Shown here: positions 8,993 to 17,655 of the stretch, in pieces
Numbering within the stretch: the first letter of the stretch is position 1
How the letters are laid out: the number at the start of each line of letters is the position of its first letter
Assembly (NCBI GenBank): GCA_028690155.1
Contig: JAQVBU010000005.1
Coordinates: 62,001 to 126,000 of the forward strand
Reading direction: 5' to 3'
Source of the DNA: Alphaproteobacteria bacterium
GTDB taxonomy: Bacteria > Pseudomonadota > Alphaproteobacteria > UBA9219
Length of the DNA: 64,000 nt
Made by a program: the position numbers and the translations under genes
Notes under the pieces: model-generated
What the model was told of the DNA's origin: nothing
What the model saw: the letters and a program-made list of their open reading frames with translations, nothing else
Database searches by the model: none

Positions 8993-10432
8993 ATGTCGTC
9001 GAACACCCTTGTCTCTTCTTCCGTCAGCGCGGCTGCCGTACCGGCAACGTATTCGTTTTCTACGACGCACACGAAGAACGAAACAGCCGATGAGGCCATC
9101 AGCATCGGTTCCTTGTATCAAGACAGCGTCATCATTTCGGTCAGCGATCAAGGGGCTGCCGCGACGGCTTCCCTTTCCAAAAGTTTTGTGTCCCAAGGCG
9201 GATGTGTTGATCTGGAAGAATCGTTCGAAAGCTATGTGGGACAGCTCTATACTCGATTTCAGCTTTTTGACAGCCAAGGGATCGTCATTGCCGATAACGA
9301 AGGTTCTGCCGAAGAGCAGGCGGCTTATTCCGAGTGGAAGGCTGGAACGCTGTTGCTTGACGTTGGAACGTATACGATCGTGGCAACGCCGAACACGGAA
9401 TATACAGGCGATCTGTCTTTGACCGTCGATGCGATCGAACAACAAGGAACGACTCTTCAGGTCAGCAGCTCGCTGACCGGCAACAATCAGGCCGGTTATT
9501 ACAATTTTTCGTTTTCAGGGACGAATATGAAACTGGATCTGGCCGCCGACGAAAAGGTGCGCGTCGTCCTTTATGATTCAGATGGTAAAGTCGTTGCCGA
9601 CAGCGATGGAAATTCTTATCAAAAATCGAAGTATGCCGAACTTGTTTCCGGCGTCGGTCTTGAAGCCGAATCCGGCGACTACATGGTCGCAGTCTCTTAT
9701 TCCGATAACGCCAACATTGAAAATGAGGTCGATTACACCTTTAAGCTTTATTCGGGAAATACGTATTCCGTTATTTACAAGTACGATGTCGAATCAAATC
9801 CTTATGACGGATCGGCCGCCGGTTCGGTTGAAGCAACGGATGATGCTCTTCTTTATGGCACGACGGATTACAACAAGATCGACGCTACGGCAGCAAGTGC
9901 CATCAATATCGGGTGGATGAAGGCGAACGAGTCCATGCTGGACGTTTACAGTATGCTGACAAACGCCGATCATACGGATTATTATTCGTTTACTTTCCAA
10001 GAAGGCGATCATCTGAAATTTGATTTCGACGACGGTACGACGCGTGATGAATCCTTGTTTCGAGTCCAGCTGTTCGATTCATCAGGAATTCTGGTTATCG
10101 CCGATAGCGAAGGGACGGAGGCTCAGCGCGCGGCTTACGAAGAGTTGATCAGCGCATCGGGTCTCGAAGCCGACCCGGGAAAGTTTGTTATCAAAATCAG
10201 TTATGCCGACGGCGTTACGAAGCGAGAGGACGCCGTTTATGAGTTCGGTCTTTATTCAGGAACAATCTTTTCCGTTCAATACAAAACCACGGCGACAGCG
10301 CAAACCTATGCGAATGCCCTACTGAACGGCAATCTTACAAGCGACTCCACAGGATTGATGCTGGCCTCAATCCTTGCGGGCGGCGACGATGGCGGCACGC
10401 TGTGGGACGCTTTGAAGTCCATGTATGGCTAG
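8993..10432 (+). CDS. Repeat-built acidic protein with three PPC-like beta modules, probably exported
   Basis: A 479-residue acidic, Ser/Thr/Asp/Tyr-rich protein with few Cys and no evident Sec signal. It contains three related modules at roughly residues 22-140, 160-265 and 322-430. Each has YYxFxF, then a strand ending in (L/V)xDSxGxxVxADSxG, then AxYxEL...GLExxxGxYxVxxSYxD. The layout resembles bacterial pre-peptidase C-terminal (PPC)-like beta-sandwich domains. The C-terminal LMLASILAGGDDGGTLWDAL could be a type I secretion signal, but that is a guess. The ATG at 8993 is preceded by GGGGGC; a GTG at 8969 is in frame. It has no functional neighbours. Surface or extracellular role is inference. 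Confidence 0.75.
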   Translation: MSSNTLVSSSVSAAAVPATYSFSTTHTKNETADEAISIGSLYQDSVIISVSDQGAAATASLSKSFVSQGGCVDLEESFESYVGQLYTRFQLFDSQGIVIADNEGSAEEQAAYSEWKAGTLLLDVGTYTIVATPNTEYTGDLSLTVDAIEQQGTTLQVSSSLTGNNQAGYYNFSFSGTNMKLDLAADEKVRVVLYDSDGKVVADSDGNSYQKSKYAELVSGVGLEAESGDYMVAVSYSDNANIENEVDYTFKLYSGNTYSVIYKYDVESNPYDGSAAGSVEATDDALLYGTTDYNKIDATAASAINIGWMKANESMLDVYSMLTNADHTDYYSFTFQEGDHLKFDFDDGTTRDESLFRVQLFDSSGILVIADSEGTEAQRAAYEELISASGLEADPGKFVIKISYADGVTKREDAVYEFGLYSGTIFSVQYKTTATAQTYANALLNGNLTSDSTGLMLASILAGGDDGGTLWDALKSMYG

Positions 10433-10471
10433 GGCGCTTACTGCACAGCATCCGACAACATTCTTGGTGTG

Positions 10472-10487
10472 TTCGAAAATTTTCGAA
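10472..10487. repeat. 16-base perfect palindrome between convergent genes
   Basis: TTCGAAAATTTTCGAA reads identically on both strands. It sits in the 75-base gap between the stops of the repeat-protein gene and the EAL-like gene. It has no loop and no following T-run, so it is a poor intrinsic terminator. It could be a protein-binding site or a transcription-end cruciform. Confidence 0.5.
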
Positions 10488-10507
10488 AACAAGCCCTTGC
10501 GTTGACG

Positions 10508-11710
10508 TCAGGTCCGTTTCTTTTGGGCCAAGTCGTCGATAAGCCATCCTTGGAAGATATTGACGCCGAGAGTTCGGCCCATATCCAAGGTCCGTTCGTT
10601 GTCACAACGGAAAAAGACAAGTTTCTCCTTCGGAAGAGATTCAAGAGCTTGGCGGATATCGGCATCTTTTAGCATGGCGATCTGATCTTTTGAGGCAAGG
10701 ATTTTGATCCTATCGACCTGAAATTTATTGAAATCTATAAAAGGAACGGCGCTTGGTGTGACGCCGTCGATGGCAACGCGAAATCCTTCGTGTTTCAAAA
10801 GGGCGATTGCGTCCAACGTCTGGACAAAATCCTGAAGAAGATCGCCGCAATGAAGTTCAAATCCGATCAGATTGCGCTGATCGTGCGGCACGACCCGAAC
10901 AAAATTGGCAAAAACGAGGCCCATAATCGAGGAAATAGACAGATTGAGGTTTATTCTTCTTTCGGCAATGGTGCCATAGGCGTTGGTGAGCGAACCGAGA
11001 AGTTTGGTGTCCAACAACGAACAAAGCGCCATAAAGAAATGTTCGGACCGCGCAACATCGAGCCGAGGAAAGTGTTCGCGGCGAAGATCCGCAAAACTGA
11101 TGAAATACTCCTCGGCAACGGGACTCCATCCCGCCTCGTCGTCGCGGTAAATGCTTTGAGTCCGTCCATAGCGACGAATATCAATTTCTCCTAAGAGTCG
11201 TTCGATTTGTTCGACATTCTTGGCTGTAAGGTGACCGCTCGATTCATCAACCCTGTCAATATCGCCAACGGTTGCTCGCGCGCGGGCCTCTTCGATATAA
11301 GAATTCGTACGCTCTCGAAGCTCGGTGTAATGCTCCGGCATTTTATACGTGAGCAAAAATTCCTGAGGGTTCTCTTTGTAGGCGCTTAACGCCGCTTCAA
11401 TGGCTTGGGCCGCGATGATCTTTTCATCGCCCGGCTTTTCCCAGACAAGGAAGGAATCTCCGTTTGACATTTCATAGTAAACCCCGTTCGTCAACGAGGC
11501 ATAAGCTTTTAAACGTTTTTGCACGTCTTCCAGCGCGGTTTTGCTTTTGCTTAAGGGTTTGATGGCAGCAAGAACGAAATTCAGGATGAGGCAAGGCATG
11601 CCCAAGCGTTGCATGCGACGCACGCGCAAAATGAAATCTTGTTCCAAGACAAGATCGGATGGTGTTTCCTTCTTTTCCTCGACTTCCCATACACGCATAG
11701 ACTGACCCAT
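10508..11710 (-). CDS. Degenerate EAL-domain protein (probable c-di-GMP effector or structural homologue)
   Basis: About 400 residues. The C-terminal third has the EAL fold order: IGFELHCGDLL in place of the glutamate strand, GFRVAIDGVTPSAVPFIDF in place of the DDFGTG loop, a VDRIKI strand, then FFRCDNERTLDMGRTLGV and NIFQGWLID, matching the usual final helix and FQGY strand. The EAL tripeptide and DDFG metal ligands are missing, so phosphodiesterase activity is unlikely. It may bind c-di-GMP or a protein partner. The N-terminal 200 residues are mostly helical and unassigned. It lies 35 bases after the trpF stop and may be the last gene of the murI-lapA-pyrF-trpF run. The ATG at 11710 lacks a clear ribosome site; the next ATG is at 11695. 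Confidence 0.75.
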   Translation of the reverse strand: MGQSMRVWEVEEKKETPSDLVLEQDFILRVRRMQRLGMPCLILNFVLAAIKPLSKSKTALEDVQKRLKAYASLTNGVYYEMSNGDSFLVWEKPGDEKIIAAQAIEAALSAYKENPQEFLLTYKMPEHYTELRERTNSYIEEARARATVGDIDRVDESSGHLTAKNVEQIERLLGEIDIRRYGRTQSIYRDDEAGWSPVAEEYFISFADLRREHFPRLDVARSEHFFMALCSLLDTKLLGSLTNAYGTIAERRINLNLSISSIMGLVFANFVRVVPHDQRNLIGFELHCGDLLQDFVQTLDAIALLKHEGFRVAIDGVTPSAVPFIDFNKFQVDRIKILASKDQIAMLKDADIRQALESLPKEKLVFFRCDNERTLDMGRTLGVNIFQGWLIDDLAQKKRT

Positions 11711-11745
11711 CAAAACAAAAGAAAGGGTATTTTTACGTGATTATA

Positions 11746-12396
11746 TTAACAACACGTTTCAATTTGGCGGGCTCTTTTCAAAAAAGTTCTTATTTTTTCA
11801 GGACTTTTTATCCCCAAGGCCTCTTCCACACCCGAAGAAACATCAACAATGGGAGCCTTGGTTTTTCGAACGGCTTCTTCAAGATTCGTCTCGCAAAGCC
11901 CCCCGGCGAGGATCCAATGTTTTGATAATGTTACCTTTGTTAGAAGGTTCCAGTCGAAAGATTGTCCTCGCCCGCCATAACCGGCCTCCCCCGGCCCCCC
12001 AGCATCCAGCAGAAGCATATCCGCAACATCTTCATAGGAAGGCACAACCGAAAGGTCGGCCTCGTTACAAAGGCCGAGGGCTTTGATGACGGGTCGTGCT
12101 GTTTTCTCTTTGATTTCTTGGATACGTTGAGGCGTCTCATGCCCGTGAAGTTGAATCATGTCGAGGGGCACGGTCTCTAGGACCTCGGAGAGCAACACAT
12201 CGGTGGGATCGACAAAAAGCCCTACAGAAAAGCGCGAGGACGGAATCCGGCGACATAGGTCTTGCGCCGTTTTCGTGTCAACGACACGCGGCGATCGGGG
12301 ACAAAAGACAAAACCAAAATAAAGCGCGCCGCCGTCGACAGCCGCCTCAACCGCCTCCGGGCTTTTCAGGCCACATATTTTGACATCGACACTCAA
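11746..12396 (-). CDS. trpF: Phosphoribosylanthranilate isomerase
   Basis: TrpF, a 216-residue TIM barrel that converts phosphoribosylanthranilate to the carboxyphenylamino-deoxyribulose phosphate in tryptophan synthesis. Motifs are VKICGLKSPEAVEAA (catalytic Cys), FGFVFCPRSPR, MIQLHGHETP, LLLDAG (catalytic Asp), WILAGGL, and VDVSSGVE with the phosphate-binding SSGVE. It starts with TTG in a TTGA overlap with the pyrF stop, so translation is probably coupled to pyrF. Placing trpF next to pyrF and lapA is common in Alphaproteobacteria. The usual downstream trpBA genes are absent here; a degenerate EAL gene follows. Confidence 0.95.
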   Translation of the reverse strand: MSVDVKICGLKSPEAVEAAVDGGALYFGFVFCPRSPRVVDTKTAQDLCRRIPSSRFSVGLFVDPTDVLLSEVLETVPLDMIQLHGHETPQRIQEIKEKTARPVIKALGLCNEADLSVVPSYEDVADMLLLDAGGPGEAGYGGRGQSFDWNLLTKVTLSKHWILAGGLCETNLEEAVRKTKAPIVDVSSGVEEALGIKSPEKIRTFLKRARQIETCC

Positions 12397-13082
12397 TTAA
12401 GCTCAGCGACAATCTGTTTCGCCGCTTCCACAGGGTCTTCGGCCTTTGTAATCGGACGGCCGATAACAAGGTACGATGCCCCCGCATCGCAGGCCTCACG
12501 CGGCGTCAAGGTGCGTTTTTGGTCGTTAGCCATAGCCCATGATGGACGAATGCCGGGAACCATAAGCACAGGACTGCGGCCAAGAGCCGCCCGCATGGCA
12601 AGAATTTCGCCGGGCGAACAAACGCATCCGTCCATGCCGCTTTCGATGGCAAGTTTGCCCAAACGCACAACTTGTGCTTCCGTATCAGAGCCCTGTCCGA
12701 TGGATTCAAGATCGTCTGAATCGAGACTTGTCAACACGGTGACAGCCAAAAGCTTAGGGCGCCTCTCTCCGGCTTCGGCGGCGGCTTCGGCCGCCGCGCG
12801 CATCATGGCGCTTCCGCCTGCCGCATGCACCGTAATGAAGGCAGGCTGCAAGGATAAAAGCGATGTCACGGCCCCGGCCACCGTATTGGGAATATCGTGA
12901 AGCTTGACGTCGAGAAAAACCGGCATGCCGTTCGGCACGACGGATTTATATCCCGCCGATCCTTGAGCCATAAAGAATTCAAGTCCAAGCTTGAACCCGC
13001 CTACGTCTCTTTTTAGAAGTTGTATAAGCCCCTTGGCTCCACGAATATCGGCGGTATCGACAGCACAAAATATAGGATTCAT
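12393..13082 (-). CDS. pyrF: Orotidine 5'-phosphate decarboxylase
   Basis: PyrF, 229 residues, makes UMP from OMP in the last step of de novo pyrimidine synthesis. It shows the opening IFCAVDTAD, GFKLGLEFFMAQG, the active-site FLDVKLHDIPNTV (Lys/Asp tetrad), ITVHAAGG, and the C-terminal VPGIRPSWA and YLVIGRPIT phosphate-binding segments. The ATG at 13082 lies in an ATGA overlap with the lapA stop and follows TGGAAA, giving the usual family length. In-frame codons further upstream would run through lapA and were not used. Its own stop overlaps the trpF start, so lapA-pyrF-trpF are tightly coupled. Confidence 0.95.
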   Translation of the reverse strand: MNPIFCAVDTADIRGAKGLIQLLKRDVGGFKLGLEFFMAQGSAGYKSVVPNGMPVFLDVKLHDIPNTVAGAVTSLLSLQPAFITVHAAGGSAMMRAAAEAAAEAGERRPKLLAVTVLTSLDSDDLESIGQGSDTEAQVVRLGKLAIESGMDGCVCSPGEILAMRAALGRSPVLMVPGIRPSWAMANDQKRTLTPREACDAGASYLVIGRPITKAEDPVEAAKQIVAELN

Positions 13083-13405
13083 AACCATTTCCAGAAGGAC
13101 CTTTTCGCTTGAGACGCTTGGGGGATGCCGTTTTTTTGAAGTTCGCCGATTCGTCCGTTCAGGGCAGCAAGTTCCTTGCTGATCTGGCGGGCATAAAGAC
13201 GATCCGGGATTGCCCTGATCCACGCCCAAAGCCAGCCGAGAAAAAGGCCGACGAAAAGGGGGACAAGGGCAACGGCATACAGGGGAACGAGCAACGTCTC
13301 ATCGAAAAACCATAAAGCAACGGATACGTCCTGTTTGTTCGACATCGCGAAAAACATGACGAGGACAAGAAGAACGATACCAAAGACGCCTGAAAAGATT
13401 CTCAT
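13079..13405 (-). CDS. lapA: LapA/DUF1049-family inner-membrane protein
   Basis: A 108-residue protein with two transmembrane helices (about 5-22 and 40-62) and a basic cytoplasmic tail containing a short coiled coil (RQISKELAALNGRIGELQ). This is the layout of LapA/YciS, which in Enterobacteria works with LapB to control LpxC turnover and lipopolysaccharide levels. The opening strand with AMSNKQDVSVALWFF is typical. Here it precedes pyrF, with an ATGA overlap, as in many Alphaproteobacteria. No lapB is visible nearby, so a role in LPS control is inferred from the family. Confidence 0.82.
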   Translation of the reverse strand: MRIFSGVFGIVLLVLVMFFAMSNKQDVSVALWFFDETLLVPLYAVALVPLFVGLFLGWLWAWIRAIPDRLYARQISKELAALNGRIGELQKNGIPQASQAKRSFWKWL

Positions 13406-13446
13406 GCCGACGAGTTTAGCTTATTTTCCTATTTTTCCAAGGGGGG

Positions 13447-14313
13447 TTAAGCGACGCTGCCCAGAAGAAAATCCTCGTCCTCGAAATCGAAAGGCGAGGT
13501 GATCAGCGACGTCAGGTGCACGCGATCCGCGATATCGCAGCCCAAGAAGTGTTTGCCGACGCGGGCAAAGCGTTCCGGAAGGTCGGTCGCCAAAAACGTT
13601 TCGGTTCCGGGCGTTTCTTGAGGGTTTTTAAGGTTCCGTGCCACCAAAAGATCTCTGACCGTCAAGGCTGTAACCGAGGCGCTGTCGACGATGTTCACGT
13701 CCGGCGAGCACAGCTTGCGGAAGGTTGGGATAAGAATGGGGAAATGCGTACAGCCCAAAAGGATGGTGTCGAATCCGGGCTCAAGCTCGTTTAAATAGCG
13801 CGAAATGATGGTTTCGGCCTCGACGCCGTCGCACCACCCCTCTTCGGCCAAAGCGACCAGCATTTGGCAGGCCTGCATTTGAACGTCGGCGTCGGCGCGT
13901 AATTTTTTGATAAAATTGATATAAGTTCCGGATCGAACGGTTCCTTCCGTTGCCAGAACGGCAATTTTGCCGTTTCGTGTCGTTTTGACGGACGCTTCGG
14001 CTCCGGCGGCAAGAACGCCGCAGTAGGACAGGTCCGGTAACGCGTTCTGGAGAGCGTCCAACGCATACGCCGACGCTGTGTTGCAAGCAACGACAAGAAA
14101 TTTTATTTCCTGTTTTTGAAGAAGGCGCGCGGCGTTGATTGTGTAACGCTCGACCGTTTCTTTGCTTTTCGTGCCGTAAGGCAGACGAGCCGTATCGCCG
14201 AGATAAATGAAATCTTCATGGGGCAATGCCTCGCGCAACGCGCGATACACGGTCAAGCCCCCTACCCCGGAATCGAAAATTCCAATGGGCTGTTTTCTTA
14301 AATCTTGTTTCAT
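13447..14313 (-). CDS. murI: Glutamate racemase
   Basis: MurI, 288 residues, makes D-glutamate for peptidoglycan. It contains IGIFDSGVGGLTVYRAL at the N-terminus (first catalytic region, Asp-Ser), FIYLGDTARLPYGTKS, VVACNTASAYAL with the first catalytic Cys, and TILLGCTHFPIL with the second Cys. The length is normal. The ATG at 14313 lies 28 bases after the stop of the upstream HNH-like gene, close enough for co-transcription with that pair. The lapA start is about 40 bases downstream of its stop. Confidence 0.96.
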   Translation of the reverse strand: MKQDLRKQPIGIFDSGVGGLTVYRALREALPHEDFIYLGDTARLPYGTKSKETVERYTINAARLLQKQEIKFLVVACNTASAYALDALQNALPDLSYCGVLAAGAEASVKTTRNGKIAVLATEGTVRSGTYINFIKKLRADADVQMQACQMLVALAEEGWCDGVEAETIISRYLNELEPGFDTILLGCTHFPILIPTFRKLCSPDVNIVDSASVTALTVRDLLVARNLKNPQETPGTETFLATDLPERFARVGKHFLGCDIADRVHLTSLITSPFDFEDEDFLLGSVA

Positions 14314-14341
14314 AAGAGTAGCGATGCCTTGTTTTTTTCCG

Positions 14342-15601
14342 CTAAAGGCTTAACTGAGGCAAACGCTCCTGACAACAGGAAAGCGCGGTTCGTGCCTGGT
14401 CGTTCGGACCATGATGGCCATTATACTGCGCTTTGAAGCGTTCAAGACCGGCATGGTAGCAAGAAGCTTTTGGCCAAAGCACATCAAGGCCGATTCCATG
14501 GTTATCCGAAACTGAGACGTGTCGAATCTTTTGAAGTTCGTCGATAAGCTCCGGCTTTTCATCCAGAATGGAACGGATCGAATCGGGATTATCGAGGAAA
14601 AACATATTAACGCCCAGAAGTTTATCAAGGCGCAGTTGAGTCCAATTGATTTCTCTATGAACATAGTCATGAAACTTTTTGTCCACGAGAACGCAGGTGG
14701 CGTTCGTCCCGCCCCATGAAATAGGGTATTTGTGATGGACTTCCATAAACGGAGAAACCTCGTCAAAATATTTTAGGATAAGACAAGGATCGATAGCGTC
14801 GCCCCATTCGTCGAGTGTTTGTCGGATGGCTTTTTGACGAATGGCTTTTTTATTTGTTTCCTTTCGATAAAGAGAAGCGACGTTTTCTTCCGGTGGGTTA
14901 AAATAAATAGTTTGTCTTCCTCCGGTCTGTCTTTCAAGCCACCATGCGGCAACTTCGGGTCTGACGTCATCGAAAAGCGCTTCCTCGGCGGATAAAGCCA
15001 ACGTTTTTTCACAAAGGGGGATTCGCGGATACTGATACCCGTTTTTTTGAGAAGGTGGGGGCGGTTTCAGATAGAACGACGTTTTTTTGGGCGACGAAAC
15101 GTACCACCGCCATTCGGACGAAAGCCCGGACGGCGAAGAAGAAAGAAACGCTTTGTTTATGTAAAAAATTTTGCGTCTTTTGTTGAAGGGAAGCGCGATA
15201 AAAGTTCCATCCAGAACAGCGATGTTGCCGTTCGACAAAAAACACGTCTCTAAAGAATCTAAAAGATAGATCGAACGCGGCGGTACTGTCTCTTCGGATA
15301 AGCCGAGGCCTTTCGGTCGGAAAAGGACGCGATCGCAGATATGGCCTTTTACGATGCGCGCCAACTCGGTTATCTGCACGTCCCTTTCTTCCATAGGCTC
15401 CTGACCGAGATCCTTCAGCCATAGACGTTGGGCGCAAGCCCTCGATTGGGTAACAAGGTCGTCCCGCGAAAATTTTTGTTTTTTATGGGGAGCGTTGACC
15501 TCTGGAATGTCTTTTCGCGGCGAGAAAGGAAGAAGAACAAACCGCATCTTTCGAAGCCGGGGCCGTGATGGGGATTTATCGATGGACGGTTCGCTCCGCA
15601 T
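14342..15601 (-). CDS. HNH-like protein A (paralogue of the upstream gene), function unknown
   Basis: A 419-residue, basic protein with no signal peptide. Near residue 290 it has MEVHHKYPISWGGT followed about 15 residues later by FHDYVHREI. This is the spacing of an HNH/beta-beta-alpha-metal nuclease core (His-His, Gly-Gly, then two His), although the central Asn is not obvious. It aligns with the upstream gene over NIAVLDGTFIALPFN, PEVAAWWLERQ, the HH...GGT...FH..H block and HVSVSDNHGIGLDVL. The ATG overlaps the upstream stop by one base (TAATG), so the two are translationally coupled. I do not recognise the family. It may be a nuclease or toxin-like effector; murI follows closely. Confidence 0.72.
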   Translation of the reverse strand: MRSEPSIDKSPSRPRLRKMRFVLLPFSPRKDIPEVNAPHKKQKFSRDDLVTQSRACAQRLWLKDLGQEPMEERDVQITELARIVKGHICDRVLFRPKGLGLSEETVPPRSIYLLDSLETCFLSNGNIAVLDGTFIALPFNKRRKIFYINKAFLSSSPSGLSSEWRWYVSSPKKTSFYLKPPPPSQKNGYQYPRIPLCEKTLALSAEEALFDDVRPEVAAWWLERQTGGRQTIYFNPPEENVASLYRKETNKKAIRQKAIRQTLDEWGDAIDPCLILKYFDEVSPFMEVHHKYPISWGGTNATCVLVDKKFHDYVHREINWTQLRLDKLLGVNMFFLDNPDSIRSILDEKPELIDELQKIRHVSVSDNHGIGLDVLWPKASCYHAGLERFKAQYNGHHGPNDQARTALSCCQERLPQLSL

Positions 15602-16773
15602 TAAACGTGTAACTTTTGTTGGAAGGTTGTTTTAGAAAAAAGCTCTAAAGGCTCAGCCCTATAAGGATCCATGGCGCCCTTTAACGCTTCTTGCTTTTCG
15701 AAAACCATAAGCCCCGGAATGAAATAGAGGTCTCCCGGAGGATTTAAAATGTCGATCCCGAGCTCGCCATTATCTCCCACGGAAACGTGGGGAAGCTCAA
15801 CAAGCTGTTCAACGGCGTCGGGTTGCCGATCCATAGCCTTCGCGATAGTTTTCGTTTTGATGGGCGAGGACGGCGAGAAGGGTAAATTAAGAATTTGATA
15901 GGCTTCAGAGAGCCGCGCGAAGAACATCTGATGAATAAAGCGGTGAAAATCGCTTGGAATATACATGCGCCATTCATCGGTTCCTCCGCAGAAAGTGGGG
16001 ACGACATGATGAATTTGCATCGTATGAGGCCCCCATTTTTTCAGATCGTAAACTTTTCTGACGGCAAGACTCTCCCCCCACTCTTTAAGAAAAGCGTGGG
16101 TTGCTGCTCTTCGAAAGTCCTTTTGGGAGAGACATCCGTTTCTTCTTTTTTCTTGTTTTTTGTTTTCAAGGAAAACGGTTCTGTTTCCATCCGGCTGCTT
16201 TTCAAGCCACCATGCAGCAACTTCGGAAGGTATGGGCGCTTTGAACGCTTCCGAGAACGAATGAATATTAAGACGCCTGTATTGTGGATCAGGGATCGTT
16301 TTGGAGTTTTGGATAATCCATTCAGAAGGATGTTGTTTTCCCCGTATTTCTGTAGAGCCATCGACGCGCCAATTCCAAAAGGATTTGGTACCGCCAAGTT
16401 TGATGTAGAATTGATCTCTTTCGGCATCATAGGGAAGAGCAATGCCCGTTCCGCGAACAACGGCTATCTCTTTTTGATTGCGAACGAGGCACGGCTCAAT
16501 ATTGCCATAGAACGGGGCGACAAAAAGGGGATCGTTTGTGTCCGTTAAAAAAACCGAAGGGATAAAGGATTCTTTTGCTAACAGTTTGGCAAAACTTTTC
16601 GGGTTTCCCCTGCTGTGGCAAAGCTCGGCAGCGCATCGACCGATGTCGCCGGAAACAGCGTTGGCAAGCGCGAGGTCTTTCGCCAAGAACCGTTCTTCAA
16701 TGGGCTCCGTCAAGGAGCGGTAACTAATGGATACGTCTGGAAATTCTTTCCGGAAAGACGAAAAAACCAGCAT
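15601..16773 (-). CDS. HNH-like protein B (paralogue of the downstream gene), function unknown
   Basis: About 390 residues. Matching regions with protein A are EIAVVRGTGIALPYD, SEVAAWWLEKQ, MQIHHVVPTFCGGT followed by FHRFIHQ, and HVSVGDNGELGIDIL. Similarity looks like roughly a quarter to a third of positions by eye, concentrated in these blocks. The HHxxPxxxGGT...FHxxxH pattern again suggests a metal-binding HNH-type core. There is no signal peptide or membrane segment. The ATG at 16773 follows AAGG; a TTG at 16794 is in frame. It is the promoter-proximal gene of the pair, and upstream lies a 240-base gap with nothing I can assign. Function unknown. Confidence 0.72.
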   Translation of the reverse strand: MLVFSSFRKEFPDVSISYRSLTEPIEERFLAKDLALANAVSGDIGRCAAELCHSRGNPKSFAKLLAKESFIPSVFLTDTNDPLFVAPFYGNIEPCLVRNQKEIAVVRGTGIALPYDAERDQFYIKLGGTKSFWNWRVDGSTEIRGKQHPSEWIIQNSKTIPDPQYRRLNIHSFSEAFKAPIPSEVAAWWLEKQPDGNRTVFLENKKQEKRRNGCLSQKDFRRAATHAFLKEWGESLAVRKVYDLKKWGPHTMQIHHVVPTFCGGTDEWRMYIPSDFHRFIHQMFFARLSEAYQILNLPFSPSSPIKTKTIAKAMDRQPDAVEQLVELPHVSVGDNGELGIDILNPPGDLYFIPGLMVFEKQEALKGAMDPYRAEPLELFSKTTFQQKLHV

Positions 16774-17013
16774 AACAACCTTGAAGACTATCAATGAACT
16801 GAATCTCTATGGGATGAAAGTATAAAGAGAAGGTATCCTCCAAACAAGGGCCTTAACGGCTCCCAACGCCTCGCCCCCTTTCGTATCGTTGAAAGCGCTT
16901 GCAGAAAGGCCTTTCCTTCAGCATTAACCAAACATCGGGCTGCACTCTTTGGGCTTGCCCACGCGCCGGATATTCGACCGTGACGAATTACATTCCCACT
17001 CATTCGTGCAAGA

Positions 17014-17655
17014 TTAGCCCGGACACTCCCCATTGATGACGACAACAGGCTCGCCTACAGCTGTGCCGCAGACTTTACGATTTAGTGAGGTCCTAATAAC
17101 AGTACACCTCCATGCGCCCTTTACACACGTAGCCATCACTGAAATATACCGCATAACATCAAAACCGAGACCATACCAACCGCACGTCGTGAACCCGACG
17201 ATGGGGAGAGCGCCGTTTTTTGTTTCAGGAACTTTAATGGTGATGGGCGACCCTGCCATTTCTTGATAGTGTACAACTATTCCAGGCCGCCCATAAGAGT
17301 TCTCGCAGTCAGAACCAAGATCTGTGGTTCGGGTATATACCGTTGCCGCCGGGCAGGTTCCGTCGCTTCCTTCCGACATGTCTTTCCAGACGAGGTTGGC
17401 CTTATCGCAGTTGGCCGTGTCCTTGCACAGACAGGCGACGATGTGTTGCTGGTCAAAATCCGTTCGAGTCTCGCCCAACTGGGAGCATCCCAAGGAGACC
17501 AGCGTGCACGGCTTGTTTGTGGGCTCTGTGCTATTGTTACATGTCACGGCGTTTGCTGACGAAAACGAAAGAACAGAACAGGCAAGGATACTGACGAGAA
17601 AAAGAAGAAATTTATTTATGGAAAAGCTTCTGAAGTGGGGATCAATACGATTCAT
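17014..17655 (-). CDS. Secreted Cys-rich protein, larger member of a paralogous pair
   Basis: A 213-residue protein with a Sec signal: basic start, hydrophobic KFLLFLVSILACSVLSF, then a SANA-type cleavage site near residue 36. The mature N-terminal part, CTLVSLGCSQLGETRTDFDQ then IVACLC and a Trp-Lys, repeats the whole mature part of the upstream small gene. This C...LG...D...I..C...W module resembles short modules in pilus-tip or shufflon-type proteins, a tentative link. The C-terminal 110 residues contain six or more further Cys and beta-rich sequence. The ATG at 17655 follows GGGAGA and overlaps the upstream stop (ATGA). It is likely periplasmic or surface-exposed; function unknown. Confidence 0.72.
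   Translation of the reverse strand: MNRIDPHFRSFSINKFLLFLVSILACSVLSFSSANAVTCNNSTEPTNKPCTLVSLGCSQLGETRTDFDQQHIVACLCKDTANCDKANLVWKDMSEGSDGTCPAATVYTRTTDLGSDCENSYGRPGIVVHYQEMAGSPITIKVPETKNGALPIVGFTTCGWYGLGFDVMRYISVMATCVKGAWRCTVIRTSLNRKVCGTAVGEPVVVINGECPG

Noticed and set aside
10472-10487. Palindrome TTCGAAAATTTTCGAA as an intrinsic terminator
   Set aside because: There is no loop, no GC-rich stem and no T-run; kept only as a palindrome.
13083-13229. Upstream extension of pyrF into lapA
   Set aside because: The extension overlaps lapA, adds about 50 residues unlike PyrF, and the ATG at 13082 has its own ribosome site and the usual family length.
16791-17045. Minus-strand 84-residue open frame after the Cys-rich secreted gene
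   Set aside because: It starts inside the preceding gene in another frame, has no ribosome site and no recognisable domain; it may be decayed sequence.
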